A DNA stretch of 64,000 bases from positions 4,526,001-4,590,000 of the forward strand of contig JAWQUS010000023.1 of NCBI GenBank assembly GCA_036365455.1, given 5' to 3'. The notes beneath the pieces were generated by a model. That model was not told the DNA's origin. It saw nothing but the letters and a program-made list of their open reading frames with translations, and did not search any database. A program made the translations under genes and the position numbers. This DNA is from Macrosoma leucophasiata (taxonomy: Eukaryota; Arthropoda; Insecta; Lepidoptera; Hedylidae). Shown here in pieces: positions 10,590 through 19,515 of this stretch. How positions within the stretch are numbered: the first letter of the stretch is position 1; the number at the start of each line of letters is the position of its first letter.

Positions 10590-10858
10590 TTACGCTTGTA
10601 ATTCCTGAAGAGGTAGGCAGAGGTAAATGCATGGATACATGCAAACACACACGATTCGCCGGTTACGTTTTGGCCCAAGTAAGAGGTGGCGAGCCGGTTG
10701 ACATCTCCTGACACATTACTAAACTCCGAGGTACTGAAAAACTTATAGAACCAAAGGATTTTACACCGTTACCTCTGGTAGACCCTGACCAGCGAATCGA
10801 ACCCAGGACCCCAGCGTAGTAGTAGTTTACTGTTACCACTAGTCTACTGAGGGCAGTC
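10590..10858 (-). mobile_element. family B tRNA-derived SINE with internal deletion
   Basis: The tRNA-like head (on minus: GGTTCGATTC box B) is diverged, and about 20 bp of the body around the 'AAAATCCC' region are lost. Confidence 0.7.
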
Positions 10859-11099
10859 AATCAAAATTATTTGAATGAATCGGAAAACGTGGCTAATTTT
10901 AAAACATTTTAACTCATTACTATTTCAAACGGCTAAGAGCCCTCCACTTGGCGTAAATTAATTAAAAAGTTGTACAATGCAAGAATTTTTCTAATTACTT
11001 CATCATGGCGGACAAACTTTATCTATTTATTAATTATGAACTTTTTAGGGTTGCGTACCTCGGAAGAAAAACGGAATCTTAATAAGATCATTAATGTTA

Positions 11100-11333
11100 A
11101 CTAATATACTTGCCGCTAAATGGTAGTGTTCAGCACTATCGTGATCCGGTCAGGTGGTAATTTACGACCCTGTAATATCCGGCACAGAAGCTTAACACCT
11201 TAGGTCTCAGGAGTGGTAACGCATCTGCATTTTGACCTTGGTCTTTATGTGGGTGTTTATAGGCTGCAGTTATCACTTAACATCAATGTGAACTGCATGC
11301 TTGTTTGCTACTTCTATGACATAAAATAATACA
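11100..11333 (+). mobile_element. family A repeat, 5'-truncated
   Basis: Starts inside the family at TAATATACTTGCCGCTAAAT and runs to the 3' A-rich end. It is the first of three consecutive same-strand copies. Confidence 0.75.
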
Positions 11334-11402
11334 TACTACTATGACACATAAAAAAAAATGTGTCATAGCCAAGTTGCTTCGAAGGTGACGGACGTATTTC
11401 AT

Positions 11403-11645
11403 TGGTGGTAGAGATCCAGTTAGGGAGCTCGCGGGCGTCAACATCACCGCATTACCTAATGTACTTGCCGCTAAATGGTAGTGTTCAGCGCTATCGTGTT
11501 ACGGTCAGGTTGTAATGTACGGCTCTGCAATTGCCGGCACAGAGGCATAACACCTTAGGCCGCAGTAGTGTTTACGCATCTGCATTTTGACCTTTGTTGA
11601 TGTGAACTGCATGCTTGTTTACCATTTTCGTTAAATTAAAAAAAC
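11403..11645 (+). mobile_element. family A repeat with internal deletion
   Basis: The 5' end TGGTGGTAGAG is present. About 40 bp before the GATGTGAACTGCATG block are missing relative to other copies. Confidence 0.75.
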
Positions 11646-11671
11646 GTCGATAAGTTGAAACATATGGGACA

Positions 11672-11850
11672 TACTGTAGGTAGAGTTTCAGTGTAGGGAC
11701 TGGAGGGTGTCGGCACCACCGCATTACCTGATCTATCTGCCGCCAAATATGTGTGTGAACGTGTCAGTATTCAGCAATATCGTGTTACGGTTAGATGGTA
11801 TTATATGGCCTCAAATAACTAACACAGAGACATAACTCCTCTCTTAAAAC
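11672..11850 (+). mobile_element. family A repeat, 5' part, diverged subfamily
   Basis: It belongs to the subfamily with 'ATCTATCTGCCGCCAAAT' and 'GGCCTC' in place of 'GGCCCTGTAA'. It stops before the 3' tail. Confidence 0.6.
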
Positions 11851-11891
11851 GTGAATTAAGTACGTACTAAGAACGTATTATTAGTGGTGTA

Positions 11892-12483
11892 GTGTCTCAA
11901 GAAAAAGGTCTTGTGTGTTGCCATTGATGGTATAAGGGACAGAAACGTGGTCGCTCACTATGGGCCTCATAAGGCTCAAGGTCACTCAGAGGGCAATGGA
12001 AAGAGCTATGCTTGGAGTTTCTCTGCAAGTTTCTCTATTTAATTTATTATGTGTTTTTGATTATTATTAGTGGATATTCACTCTAGGTTAGTTATAAAAA
12101 AAAATGATGATGTAAAAGTGCTCTCCAGGAGCCTAATTATATAAAATAAATGAATAAACTGAATAAACTGAAGATCGAATCAGAAATGAGGAGATCCGCA
12201 TGAGAACCAAAGTTACCGACATAGCTCACGGAATAGCGACTCAAGTGGCATTAGCAGTGGCAGGGCACATAGCTCGAAGAACTGGCGGCCGTTGGGGCAG
12301 AGCGGTTTTTGAATGCACCGCGTACCGGAAAACAAAGCGTAAGCAGCCCGGGCCTACAAGATGGACCGACGAACTGGTGAAGGTCGCGGGCAATCGCTGG
12401 ATGAGGGCGGCCCAGGACCGTTCATTGTGGCGTTCTTAGGGGGAGGTCTTTGTTCAGCAGTGGACGTCTATTGGCTGAAATAA
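11892..12483 (+). pseudogene. RTE-type LINE C-terminal fragment, interrupted
   Basis: Matches the 55668-56131 copy, reading TKVTDIAHGIATQ, AGHIARRTGGRWGRAV and RWTDELVKVAGNRWMRA, then the TTGGCTGAAAT 3' end. It is split by the LINE tail at 12034-12171, and several frame breaks are visible. Confidence 0.8.
12034..12171 (+). mobile_element. LINE 3' tail, second copy, nested in an RTE fragment
   Basis: Matches the reverse complement of 5868-5995, including GCTCTCCAGGAGCC and the duplicated GAATAAACT terminal repeat. It splits an RTE LINE coding fragment between GTTTCTCTGCAA and ATCGAATCAGAAATGAG, which are contiguous in the copy at 55668-56131. Confidence 0.75.
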
Positions 12484-12523
12484 TGAAGAACGTACTAAGT
12501 TCTTTCTATAAGTAAAAAAAAAA

Positions 12524-12835
12524 ACGTAACTTCACGCCCGTAATCCCCGAAGGGGTAGGCAGAGGTAAATACTTGCATTCAAGCATACATGCAAACACCC
12601 ACGACTCGCCGGTTACGTTTTTGGCCCATGTAACAGGCGGCGAACCTGTTGCCATCTCCGGGCACATTACCAAACTCCGAGGTACTGGGAAACTTCCAGA
12701 AAATGGAAAAATCCCAATTGAACCCGAGATAAGGGATTTTAAACCCTTATCTCTGATAGCCTCCGACCCGGGAATCGAACCCAGGACCTCCAGCGTAATA
12801 GTAGTGGCCTGCTACCACTACGCTACTGAGGCAGT
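12524..12835 (-). mobile_element. family B tRNA-derived SINE
   Basis: Near full-length minus copy. The head reads CTGCCTCAGTAGCGTAGTGG with box B GGTTCGATTCC, and the tail ends CGTGAAGTTACGT. Confidence 0.85.
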
Positions 12836-12926
12836 TGCAGCACTGAGCAGTCCTATAGGTACCTAAATTTTTACTATCGTCTTAAGCGAGGAAGGTAATC
12901 CGACTAAAGATCAACTTATATTGTTT

Positions 12927-13033
12927 GAAACTGCATAAAGTTTTGCCATTTAGACGGCGTGGAAAAGTAATTAAGAACTATGTAGTTTAAAAAACGTTGA
13001 AGCATGAAGAATATTAAACTTTTATGCAGTTTC
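12927..13033. repeat. short palindromic element
   Basis: GAAACTGCATAAAGTTT and AAACTTTTATGCAGTTTC are inverted ends enclosing about 75 bp; no target duplication was seen. Confidence 0.5.
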
Positions 13034-13202
13034 ATGCGAAGCATCGTTGTAGTGATAAAGATGGTGAAGTTTCTAGTCTTCTAAGAATAATAAACTAGGC
13101 ACATAATAATGTGTTGAGTGTAAACGAAAAACTTATGCAGTAGGCATGATAAAGAGAGAACATAATTTTTTGAAAGTCATTAAAAATCCTAAAACTACAA
13201 TG

Positions 13203-13427
13203 ATCTACTGTAAGCCTCATAAGAAGGCTCAAGGTCACACAAAGATCAATGGAGAACGCTATGTTTCCCTTCCAGATCGAATCAGAAATGAGGCGTGCCC
13301 CATGAGAACCAAAGTTACTGACATAGCCCATCGAATAGTGAAACTCAAGTGGTAATGGGCAGGGCACACAGCTCGAAGATACGACGGCCAGAAGTCGGGG
13401 CAGAAGAGTTCTTGAATGGTGACTACG
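13203..13427 (+). pseudogene. RTE-type LINE C-terminal fragment
   Basis: Encodes DRIRNEACPMRTKVTDIAH before a stop; it also has GAAGGCTCAAGGTCAC from the upstream part. It ends inside the AGHIARR region, with no 3' tail. Confidence 0.7.
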
Positions 13428-13819
13428 GTAGTATCGAGACAAGCCATCTACATACGTCCATTAAAAAATGCGAGAAATCAGCTCCGCTGTGCTTTTAAAA
13501 GATCCAAGCTCAACTAATGCCCATTTAAGAGGAATTTTATGTTGAACGCGAAGGTATTTCGACCTCGTATAAATGACGCGATTATCGTACAAAAAGTATG
13601 AAATATGCATATAAAATGATACCAAGTACAGTTCGTTCTGCGTGCTTGGGTGGTGTTTGCCAACCCGAAACGTTTATATTGTCTTTTATTTAAAGGGACG
13701 ATCTAGGGCGACCAGGACGTCTTGCAAGACCAAGGCTGACAACCGTGTATGTAGATCAGGTTAGGTCGCTTCTAAGCAAACATTTCTTATTATTTTACGT
13801 AAATACAGTACACAGTTTC

Positions 13820-14082
13820 ACTGGTGGTGGTAGAGTTCCAGTGTAGAACCTCGAAGGGGCAGGCATCATTGCAATCTATCTGCCGCCAAATGGTAGTGTT
13901 CAGCACTAAAGTGTTCCGGTAACGGTTGGATGGTAATGTATGGCCTCGTTATAACTACGAGTATCACAGAGACATAATAACTAGGCATTTTGACGTGTGG
14001 TCTTTGTGTGAATGTCTAGCTGCAGTCACTTAACATCAATGCGAACTGGAAGCATGTTTGCCACCTTCATAAAATAAAAAAA
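13820..14082 (+). mobile_element. family A repeat
   Basis: A full-span but diverged copy ending in an A-tract, in the 'CTGCCGCCAAAT' subfamily. Confidence 0.7.
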
Positions 14083-14399
14083 ACACAAATATCGCTGAAA
14101 AGATGTGAAAGACTCAAAAAAACATGAAAAACAATTATATGTTCCTAATTAGGTACATTTTACCGCTGAGTCCGTTGAGAGTAATTAAACTTCGCGTTTG
14201 ACTTGTTGCTACAAGTTTCGTGTCGACTTCCTGTTACAACTTGTTCCAAAGATAATATTTGGTCGATTCCAGTTTCATTCAATGTTTCAATCAATGGATA
14301 TCGACGTGACTCATTGAATTTGCTTTTCAACATTTTTGGAACAACATGGTACCTGCTGGCAAACTTGCATACCTATCTTATTGTATGTAAGTAGGTACA

Positions 14400-14585
14400 G
14401 TTTTTTGGGTTCTGTATAAGGAACCCATATATTTTCGCCATGCTCGTCCGTCTGTCTGTCTTTCCGTATATTAGTAGAAGAAGTAGTACTTACTAGAAAG
14501 TAATTTGGCATGAATACCTGGATATAATATTTACGCCGACAAAGTGGTGAAATGAAATCACGAAAAAAATCTGTTTTGGGGTGTA
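14400..14585 (+). repeat. family P repeat (TAGGGTTCCG type), diverged
   Basis: TTTTTTGGGTTCTGTATAAGG then CCCATATATTTTCGCC and a TGTC-rich tract. It resembles the TTAGGGTTCCG repeats at 50955-51510 and 53340-53480. Confidence 0.5.
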
Positions 14586-14830
14586 CACAGCCCTCATTTT
14601 GCAATACTCGAGATAATAAGTGTAAATTAGACAACTAAGGTCGAATTTCACCGTTTCAGAACTGAGTTTAATAAAACGACGTTTAAGCTTAAAATTTGTA
14701 TCCAATTTCAACCTTATCGCGAACAATTTTCGTCGGTGACATCCAAATAGTGTTAATGAACCTAAAATGCATCGTACCACGACGGTGAAATCGGCCCTAA
14801 GGATGTTTATTAATAGAATAGAATAGAATG

Positions 14831-15184
14831 ATAATAATGGCAACTCATTATACGTCCCACTGCTAGGCACGAGTCTCTCCCCTTTTGGGGGCAGGCCTGG
14901 AGCTTACTCCACCACGCTGCTCCAATGCGGATTGGTGGAGGTGGGTGGGTTAGTGGCCAACCCGCTGTCGGATGTTTTCAAACCGCCCATAAGGCGTCCG
15001 ACAAGGTTTAACGACTGCTATCTATCGATAGCAACCGGGACCGACGGCTTAACGTGCCCTCCGAAGCACGGAAACGCGCGTTTAATTTGTTACTAGCGGT
15101 CACCCATCACACTACCCGACCGTGTTAGTGCTTAACCGAGTAGATCGCCCATTATCTACACCAGCCGCCGGGCCATGCGGGCTT
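14831..15184 (-). mobile_element. family C SINE with 5S rRNA-like 5' region
   Basis: Full length on the minus strand. From the 5' end it has CATGGCCCGGCGGCTGGTGT, a 5S-like block with TTAAGCACTA and GATGGGTGACCGC, a ~200-bp body, and a tail CAGTGGGACGTATAATG then (ATT)n. Confidence 0.87.
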
Positions 15185-15319
15185 CAATGTTTTGATGTTT
15201 ATGATAGCAATCTTAATCTATCCATATTAAGAACACCGCAATTTTTCCTAGTTATCGCATAAAACTTGACTTGAACGCAAGATAAGCCACGATAAGAAAT
15301 CTGCATAGAGATTGATTCA

Positions 15320-15612
15320 TTATGTGATGTCACCCTCACCGACTGGACACCTGGCAGTGCTCAACAGTGCGGTTTTCACTTTCGTTCCTGCCCAGAACGT
15401 GAAAATTGTATTGCACCTAGGGAACTTCCCTCTGAGGTGATCCCTAGGTGCTACAATATGGGGTTCTTCAAAAACGGTGTCAAAGGAGTCCTTCAGGGCT
15501 GCCAGCACGTCAGCAACTCCCCTGGTGTTGCAAATGTTCATAGGCGACGGTGACCACTTTCCATCAGGTGGCCCGTTTGCTTGTCTGTCAACCTTCAGAC
15601 ATAAAAAAAATG
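15320..15612 (+). mobile_element. poly(A)-ended interspersed repeat (LINE 3' end type)
   Basis: Ends GGTGGCCCGTTTGCTTGTCTG then ACATAAAAAAAA, a tail layout closely resembling the end of family A. Upstream GGTGTTGCAAATGTTCATAG is of a kind I recognise from many lepidopteran genomes. The antisense ORF across it (15320-15664) is probably not a gene. Confidence 0.5.
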
Positions 15613-16175
15613 TTGTTATCAAGAACCATTTTCCAGTAACTAATTTAAAGCAAAATTTTAACAAAAAACAGACATTTCTATGTCACGAAGTAAAAAATAC
15701 ATATCGAAGAGTACACACAAGTGCCTTGCCCGATTCGTAATTGGCCATTTTCTCTTAATAGAGGTCTTAATATGAAACCGTCAGGCAGCATTTCCAGAAA
15801 GAGTGTGTACTGTAAGTGTTAAAAGACCTTTTATACACCCACATTAAGCTTCAAGTAAATACTTTGTTTCAAAGGGCAAGCCCTTTGCAATTTACCTTAC
15901 GTCAGGTTTACAACCGAAATAGCCTCTAACTCGAATTCAAGTATTTAGCACCGTGGCACGGCGAAAGCATTATTATCAGGGAACTGGCCGCTTGACCACA
16001 TGTGAACGTTAAGCGGTGGTAATAAATGTTATATTTGCTAAATTTTTGATAAGCAGTGAGTACTGTGTCTGTACCCTCTGGTTATAGGTACTATATTATA
16101 GGCATAGATAAGACTAAATTCATAGACTACACACACTACGTTTTTAATTTCGCCGTGAGAGTGCTTATTTGGGTT
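15613..16175. other. unassigned sequence
   Basis: No repeat copy in this window, no supported exon. Mixed AT-rich sequence. Confidence 0.4.
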
Positions 16176-16181
16176 CACGGA

Positions 16182-16503
16182 TTTTTTTTAATGTAATGAA
16201 CGTGGCAAGTAATCTTGCAGTTCACATGGATGTTAAGGATTGACTGCAGATTATAGGGTTTATTCCCTTAGCCTATAGTCCTAATGTCTGCATTAAGATA
16301 TGTGTAGATCTCTATAGGCAGCATCTGTGCTGCGCCACCTCTGAGCCCTTAGTTTTTGTCTCTGTGATAGTTATTACGGGGCCATACATTACTGTTTAAC
16401 CGGAACACGATATTATATTAATACTAGGTATCATTTGGTGGCAGAAAGATAGTTATGGTGATACCTACGCCGTCAAGCCCGGGCATTGGAACTCTACAAC
16501 TAG
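16182..16503 (-). mobile_element. family A repeat with internal insertion
   Basis: Longer than usual (about 320 bp) because the segment around 16255-16320 is partly duplicated or replaced. Both family ends are recognisable. Confidence 0.65.
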
Positions 16504-16599
16504 AAAAAATTAATGAGAAAGGAAAAAAATGTGTCAAAACTCTCTTATTCTTACTTACTTTGGAAATCATTGGAAATCAATATGAAAAGAACAAGTACT

Positions 16600-16680
16600 G
16601 TGCCGGCAATTAAAGGGCCCTACATTACCACTTGACTGGAACACGATTGTGCTGAAAACTACCATTTAGCGGTAAGTAGC
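16600..16680 (-). mobile_element. family A repeat, middle fragment
   Basis: Only the TGCCGG...CATTTAGCGG part remains; it abuts a tRNA-headed repeat. Confidence 0.55.
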
Positions 16681-16713
16681 TGTAGCGGCTGGACTGGAAG
16701 CTTTACGACTTTT

Positions 16714-16872
16714 CGAAGTCCCTTAGAAGGGACTTCGGTAGTTTAGTGGTAAAGCGGCTGGACTGGTTATCCTGAGGTCGCAGGTTCGATTACTGCCCGA
16801 AATGAAATTTTTCTTTCCGTTTTTTCTTTAATTTCTAAAGTTCACGCGCATGTGTTATTGCGAAAAATACGA
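16714..16872 (+). mobile_element. family K tRNA-headed SINE
   Basis: A tRNA-like head (16731-16800) has box A-like TAGTTTAGTGGT and box B GGTTCGATTAC. The body CTTTCCGTTTTTTCTTTAAT and a tail with CATGTGTTATTGCGAAAAAT follow. A perfect 11-base hairpin precedes the head (16714-16737). Confidence 0.65.
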
Positions 16873-17314
16873 GTAAGTATATTCTTTAGTAGTTTTTTTC
16901 CTAGTCTAATTTCTGCTCTTCCGGACTCTTCTCTCCGACTTGGATACGCAATTTCTGGTGATCTATTTGCAATTCTTGCCATGTGACTTCATCTGCCATC
17001 TTATTGTCATGTACAGTCTAATACAAAAAAAAATACTTTCGTTCACCAATTATTTGAGTTTTTTTAAGTGATTGATAATATACTACATATGATTTATGTT
17101 CTGTGTATGTGTGTGTGTGTGTTGGGGAATCGAATCGAAACCGAATCGACCCATTCAGAAGGCATTGTTAGGCGTTTCGGTCCGCGGGACGAAACACGAG
17201 CCGACCGAAAGCCCCAAGACCCGTCTTGGGGTAAGTTCCATCCAACGTCTCGTGAGCTAAATCGAATAAAATTGGATAGGAACTAGTATAACCTATTTGA
17301 TTGTAAGTACGCTT

Positions 17315-17478
17315 TGGAAGTGGGCGCTTTGAAAACATCCGACAGCGGGTGGGCCACTAACCCGTATCTCCACCAATCCGCATTGGTCCGCAGCGTGGTG
17401 GAGTAAGCTCTAGGCTTCCCCCCAAATAGAGGAGAGACACGTGCCCAGCAGTGGGACGTATAATGGGTTGCCATTATT
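17315..17478 (+). mobile_element. family C SINE, 3' half
   Basis: 5'-truncated copy from GGGCGCTTTGAAAACATCCG to the GGGACGTATAATGGG tail and a TTATT end. Confidence 0.75.
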
Positions 17479-17910
17479 TATACATAGATATTTTTATTAT
17501 GCAAATGTGAAACCCGACTTACGCGAATTCGACTTACCATACCTTGGTCCTTAAAGCCTAATATTAAAAAAAAAATTAAACATGAAGAAATCATTTTACA
17601 TTGCACCATATAATTATTTCTCTAAGCATTGAACAATAGCCGATTAGAGTCATGGAAATGAAAATGTATTTCCTGTAGGTACAATCGTATAAAAATGTCC
17701 GGTAGATAGAGCAATCTTATCCAGATTCACCACTATTTGTTTAGAACAAATGGATTTCCCACAGCTAAATCCGGCCATCTGCAGCCGCAATTTGCGGTTT
17801 CCATTCAACACCAGTTACAAAAGAGACAATCGACGAACCAAACCACTATGTCCTCTGACAAAATTACTGAGCTAAGTTTAGAGTATTTAATCAATTTCGT
17901 TTGAATAGAG

Positions 17911-18095
17911 CAGTGATTCCCAAAGTGGTCCATATAGACCCCCTGGGGTCTATGGAAGACTCGAAGGGGTCTACGTATACGCGTAAATAAAAATGGGATA
18001 TATGGGAAAGTGATATAAATGTTAGAAAGGGGGTCCACCGAAACCAGAAAAAAATTGAAAGGGGTCTACAAGAAAAAATAGTTTGGGAACCTCTG
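17911..18095. mobile_element. hAT-type MITE, family G
   Basis: The ends CAGTGATTCCCAAAGTGG and TAGTTTGGGAACCTCTG are inverted repeats, flanked by GAATAGAG and GAATACAG (7 of 8 identical). The element is 185 bp and rich in GGGGTC blocks. Confidence 0.87.
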
Positions 18096-18179
18096 GAATA
18101 CAGCTATTTTAAGTTTCCCTGTAAGTACCTCAAAAGAAAAAGACGTTGTTTACGTAACTTTAAAACGAACTGAAAAATA

Positions 18180-18690
18180 ATCATGTGCCCGGAGATGTCA
18201 ACAAGCTAACCTATATAATAATAATAATAATGGCAACCCATTATACGTCCCACTGCTGGGCACGAGTCTCTCCCCTTTTCGGGGGGAGGCCTGGAGCTTA
18301 CTCCACCACGCTGCTCCAATGCGGATTGGTGGAGGTGGGTGGGTTAGTGGCCAACCCGCTGTCGGATGTTTTCAAACCGCTCATAAGGCCTCCGACAAAG
18401 TTTAACGACTGCTATCTATCGATAGCAACCGGGACCGACGGCTTAACGTGCCCTCCGAAGCACGGAAACGCGCATTTAATTTGCCACTAGCGGTCACCCA
18501 TCACACTACCCGACCGCGCCCGTAGTGCTTAACCGAGCAGATCGCTTACGATCTACACCAGCCGCTGGGCCATGCGCACTTCCTAACCTATAACATGGGC
18601 CAAAACCATTCGTGAGTTTGCATGTCTACTTGAATGCATGCATTTTACCTCTGCCTACTCCTTCGGGGATTACAGGCGTGAAGTTACGTT
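18180..18690 (+). mobile_element. family B SINE, 3' half, split by a 5S-type SINE
   Basis: Family B sequence occupies 18180-18215 and 18583-18690. The duplicated target CTAACCTATA flanks the inserted family C element. Confidence 0.75.
18216..18582 (-). mobile_element. family C SINE, full length, with target duplication
   Basis: Inserted in a family B SINE with the direct repeat CTAACCTATA at 18206-18215 and 18583-18592. On the minus strand, the 5S-like region carries GTTAAGCACTACGGGCGCGG and GTGTGATGGGTGACCGC, resembling the internal control region of 5S rRNA genes. Confidence 0.92.
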
Positions 18691-19065
18691 CGATGACAAA
18701 TTATTAATTGTAAAGTATATCTTGCTGTTTTTTAATATTTGTAATTCTATCTGCTGATTTTTTGTCGTACATATTTACTGCACTAGGTAAGAAGGTATTC
18801 TCTTTGTTTCTTTAGCAAAACATGTCATTGATGAGTTCGAAATGCAAATATATTCGTGAATATTCTGATGAATATCACAGCAAACAAATTAAATTATTGC
18901 GCAATTAATAACACAACATACGCTCCACACCATACAGACGACTATTTACAGTCAAATATTTGATTTGTTATTGATATTTGGCGGGAGTATTTGGCTACAA
19001 ACATAGCTACAAATATGGCAAATATGACTCCTCTTTATATGATACTATTAAATCACTGTACGTAA

Positions 19066-19355
19066 TTTTTTTTTATGTAATGGAAGTGGCAAACAAACCT
19101 GCAGTTTACGTTGATGTTAAGTAATGACTGCAGCCTGTAATCACCAACACAAAGATCAAGGTCTAAATGCAGATACGTTACCACACCTGAGGCCTAAGGT
19201 GTAATGCTCCTGTGCCGGAAATTACAGGGCCGTATATTACCACCTGACCGGAACACGATAGTGCTGAACACTAACATTTAGCGACATGTACCTATATTAG
19301 GTAATGCGGTGGTGCCTACGCCCGCGAGCTCCGTCACTGGAGCCCTACCACCAGT
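19066..19355 (-). mobile_element. family A repeat, near full length
   Basis: One of the cleanest copies, about 290 bp, with T-run (A-tail) and CTACCACCAGT ends. It separates parts of a family F MITE that lie together at 40226-40423. Confidence 0.8.
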
Positions 19356-19359
19356 AAAA

Positions 19360-19515
19360 TTGAAATATACTCACGACAGTTGACTGAAGGTATAATAAAC
19401 GATTGGAATAGCTGAAAATGATTGAGTATTGAATGTTTCTTCTCTCAATATAGTGTACAAGGTGCGGGACCAAGCTTCAAACTAGTCCATACATTTTTGG
19501 TACGTCTCCTTTGTC
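19360..19515 (+). mobile_element. family F MITE, right end
   Basis: Shares GAATAGCTGAAAATGATT, AATATAGTGTA and GGTGCGGG...CATACATTTTTGG with 40285-40420, ending ACGTCTCCTTTG. The left portion is separated by a family A SINE. Confidence 0.65.

Noticed and set aside
13690..13772. LINE C-terminal fragment
   Set aside because: A translation with GRPGRLARPRLT resembles LINE tails, but it is too short and diverged to separate from chance.
15320..15664. 114-codon minus-strand ORF
   Set aside because: It lies antisense across a poly(A)-ended interspersed repeat.
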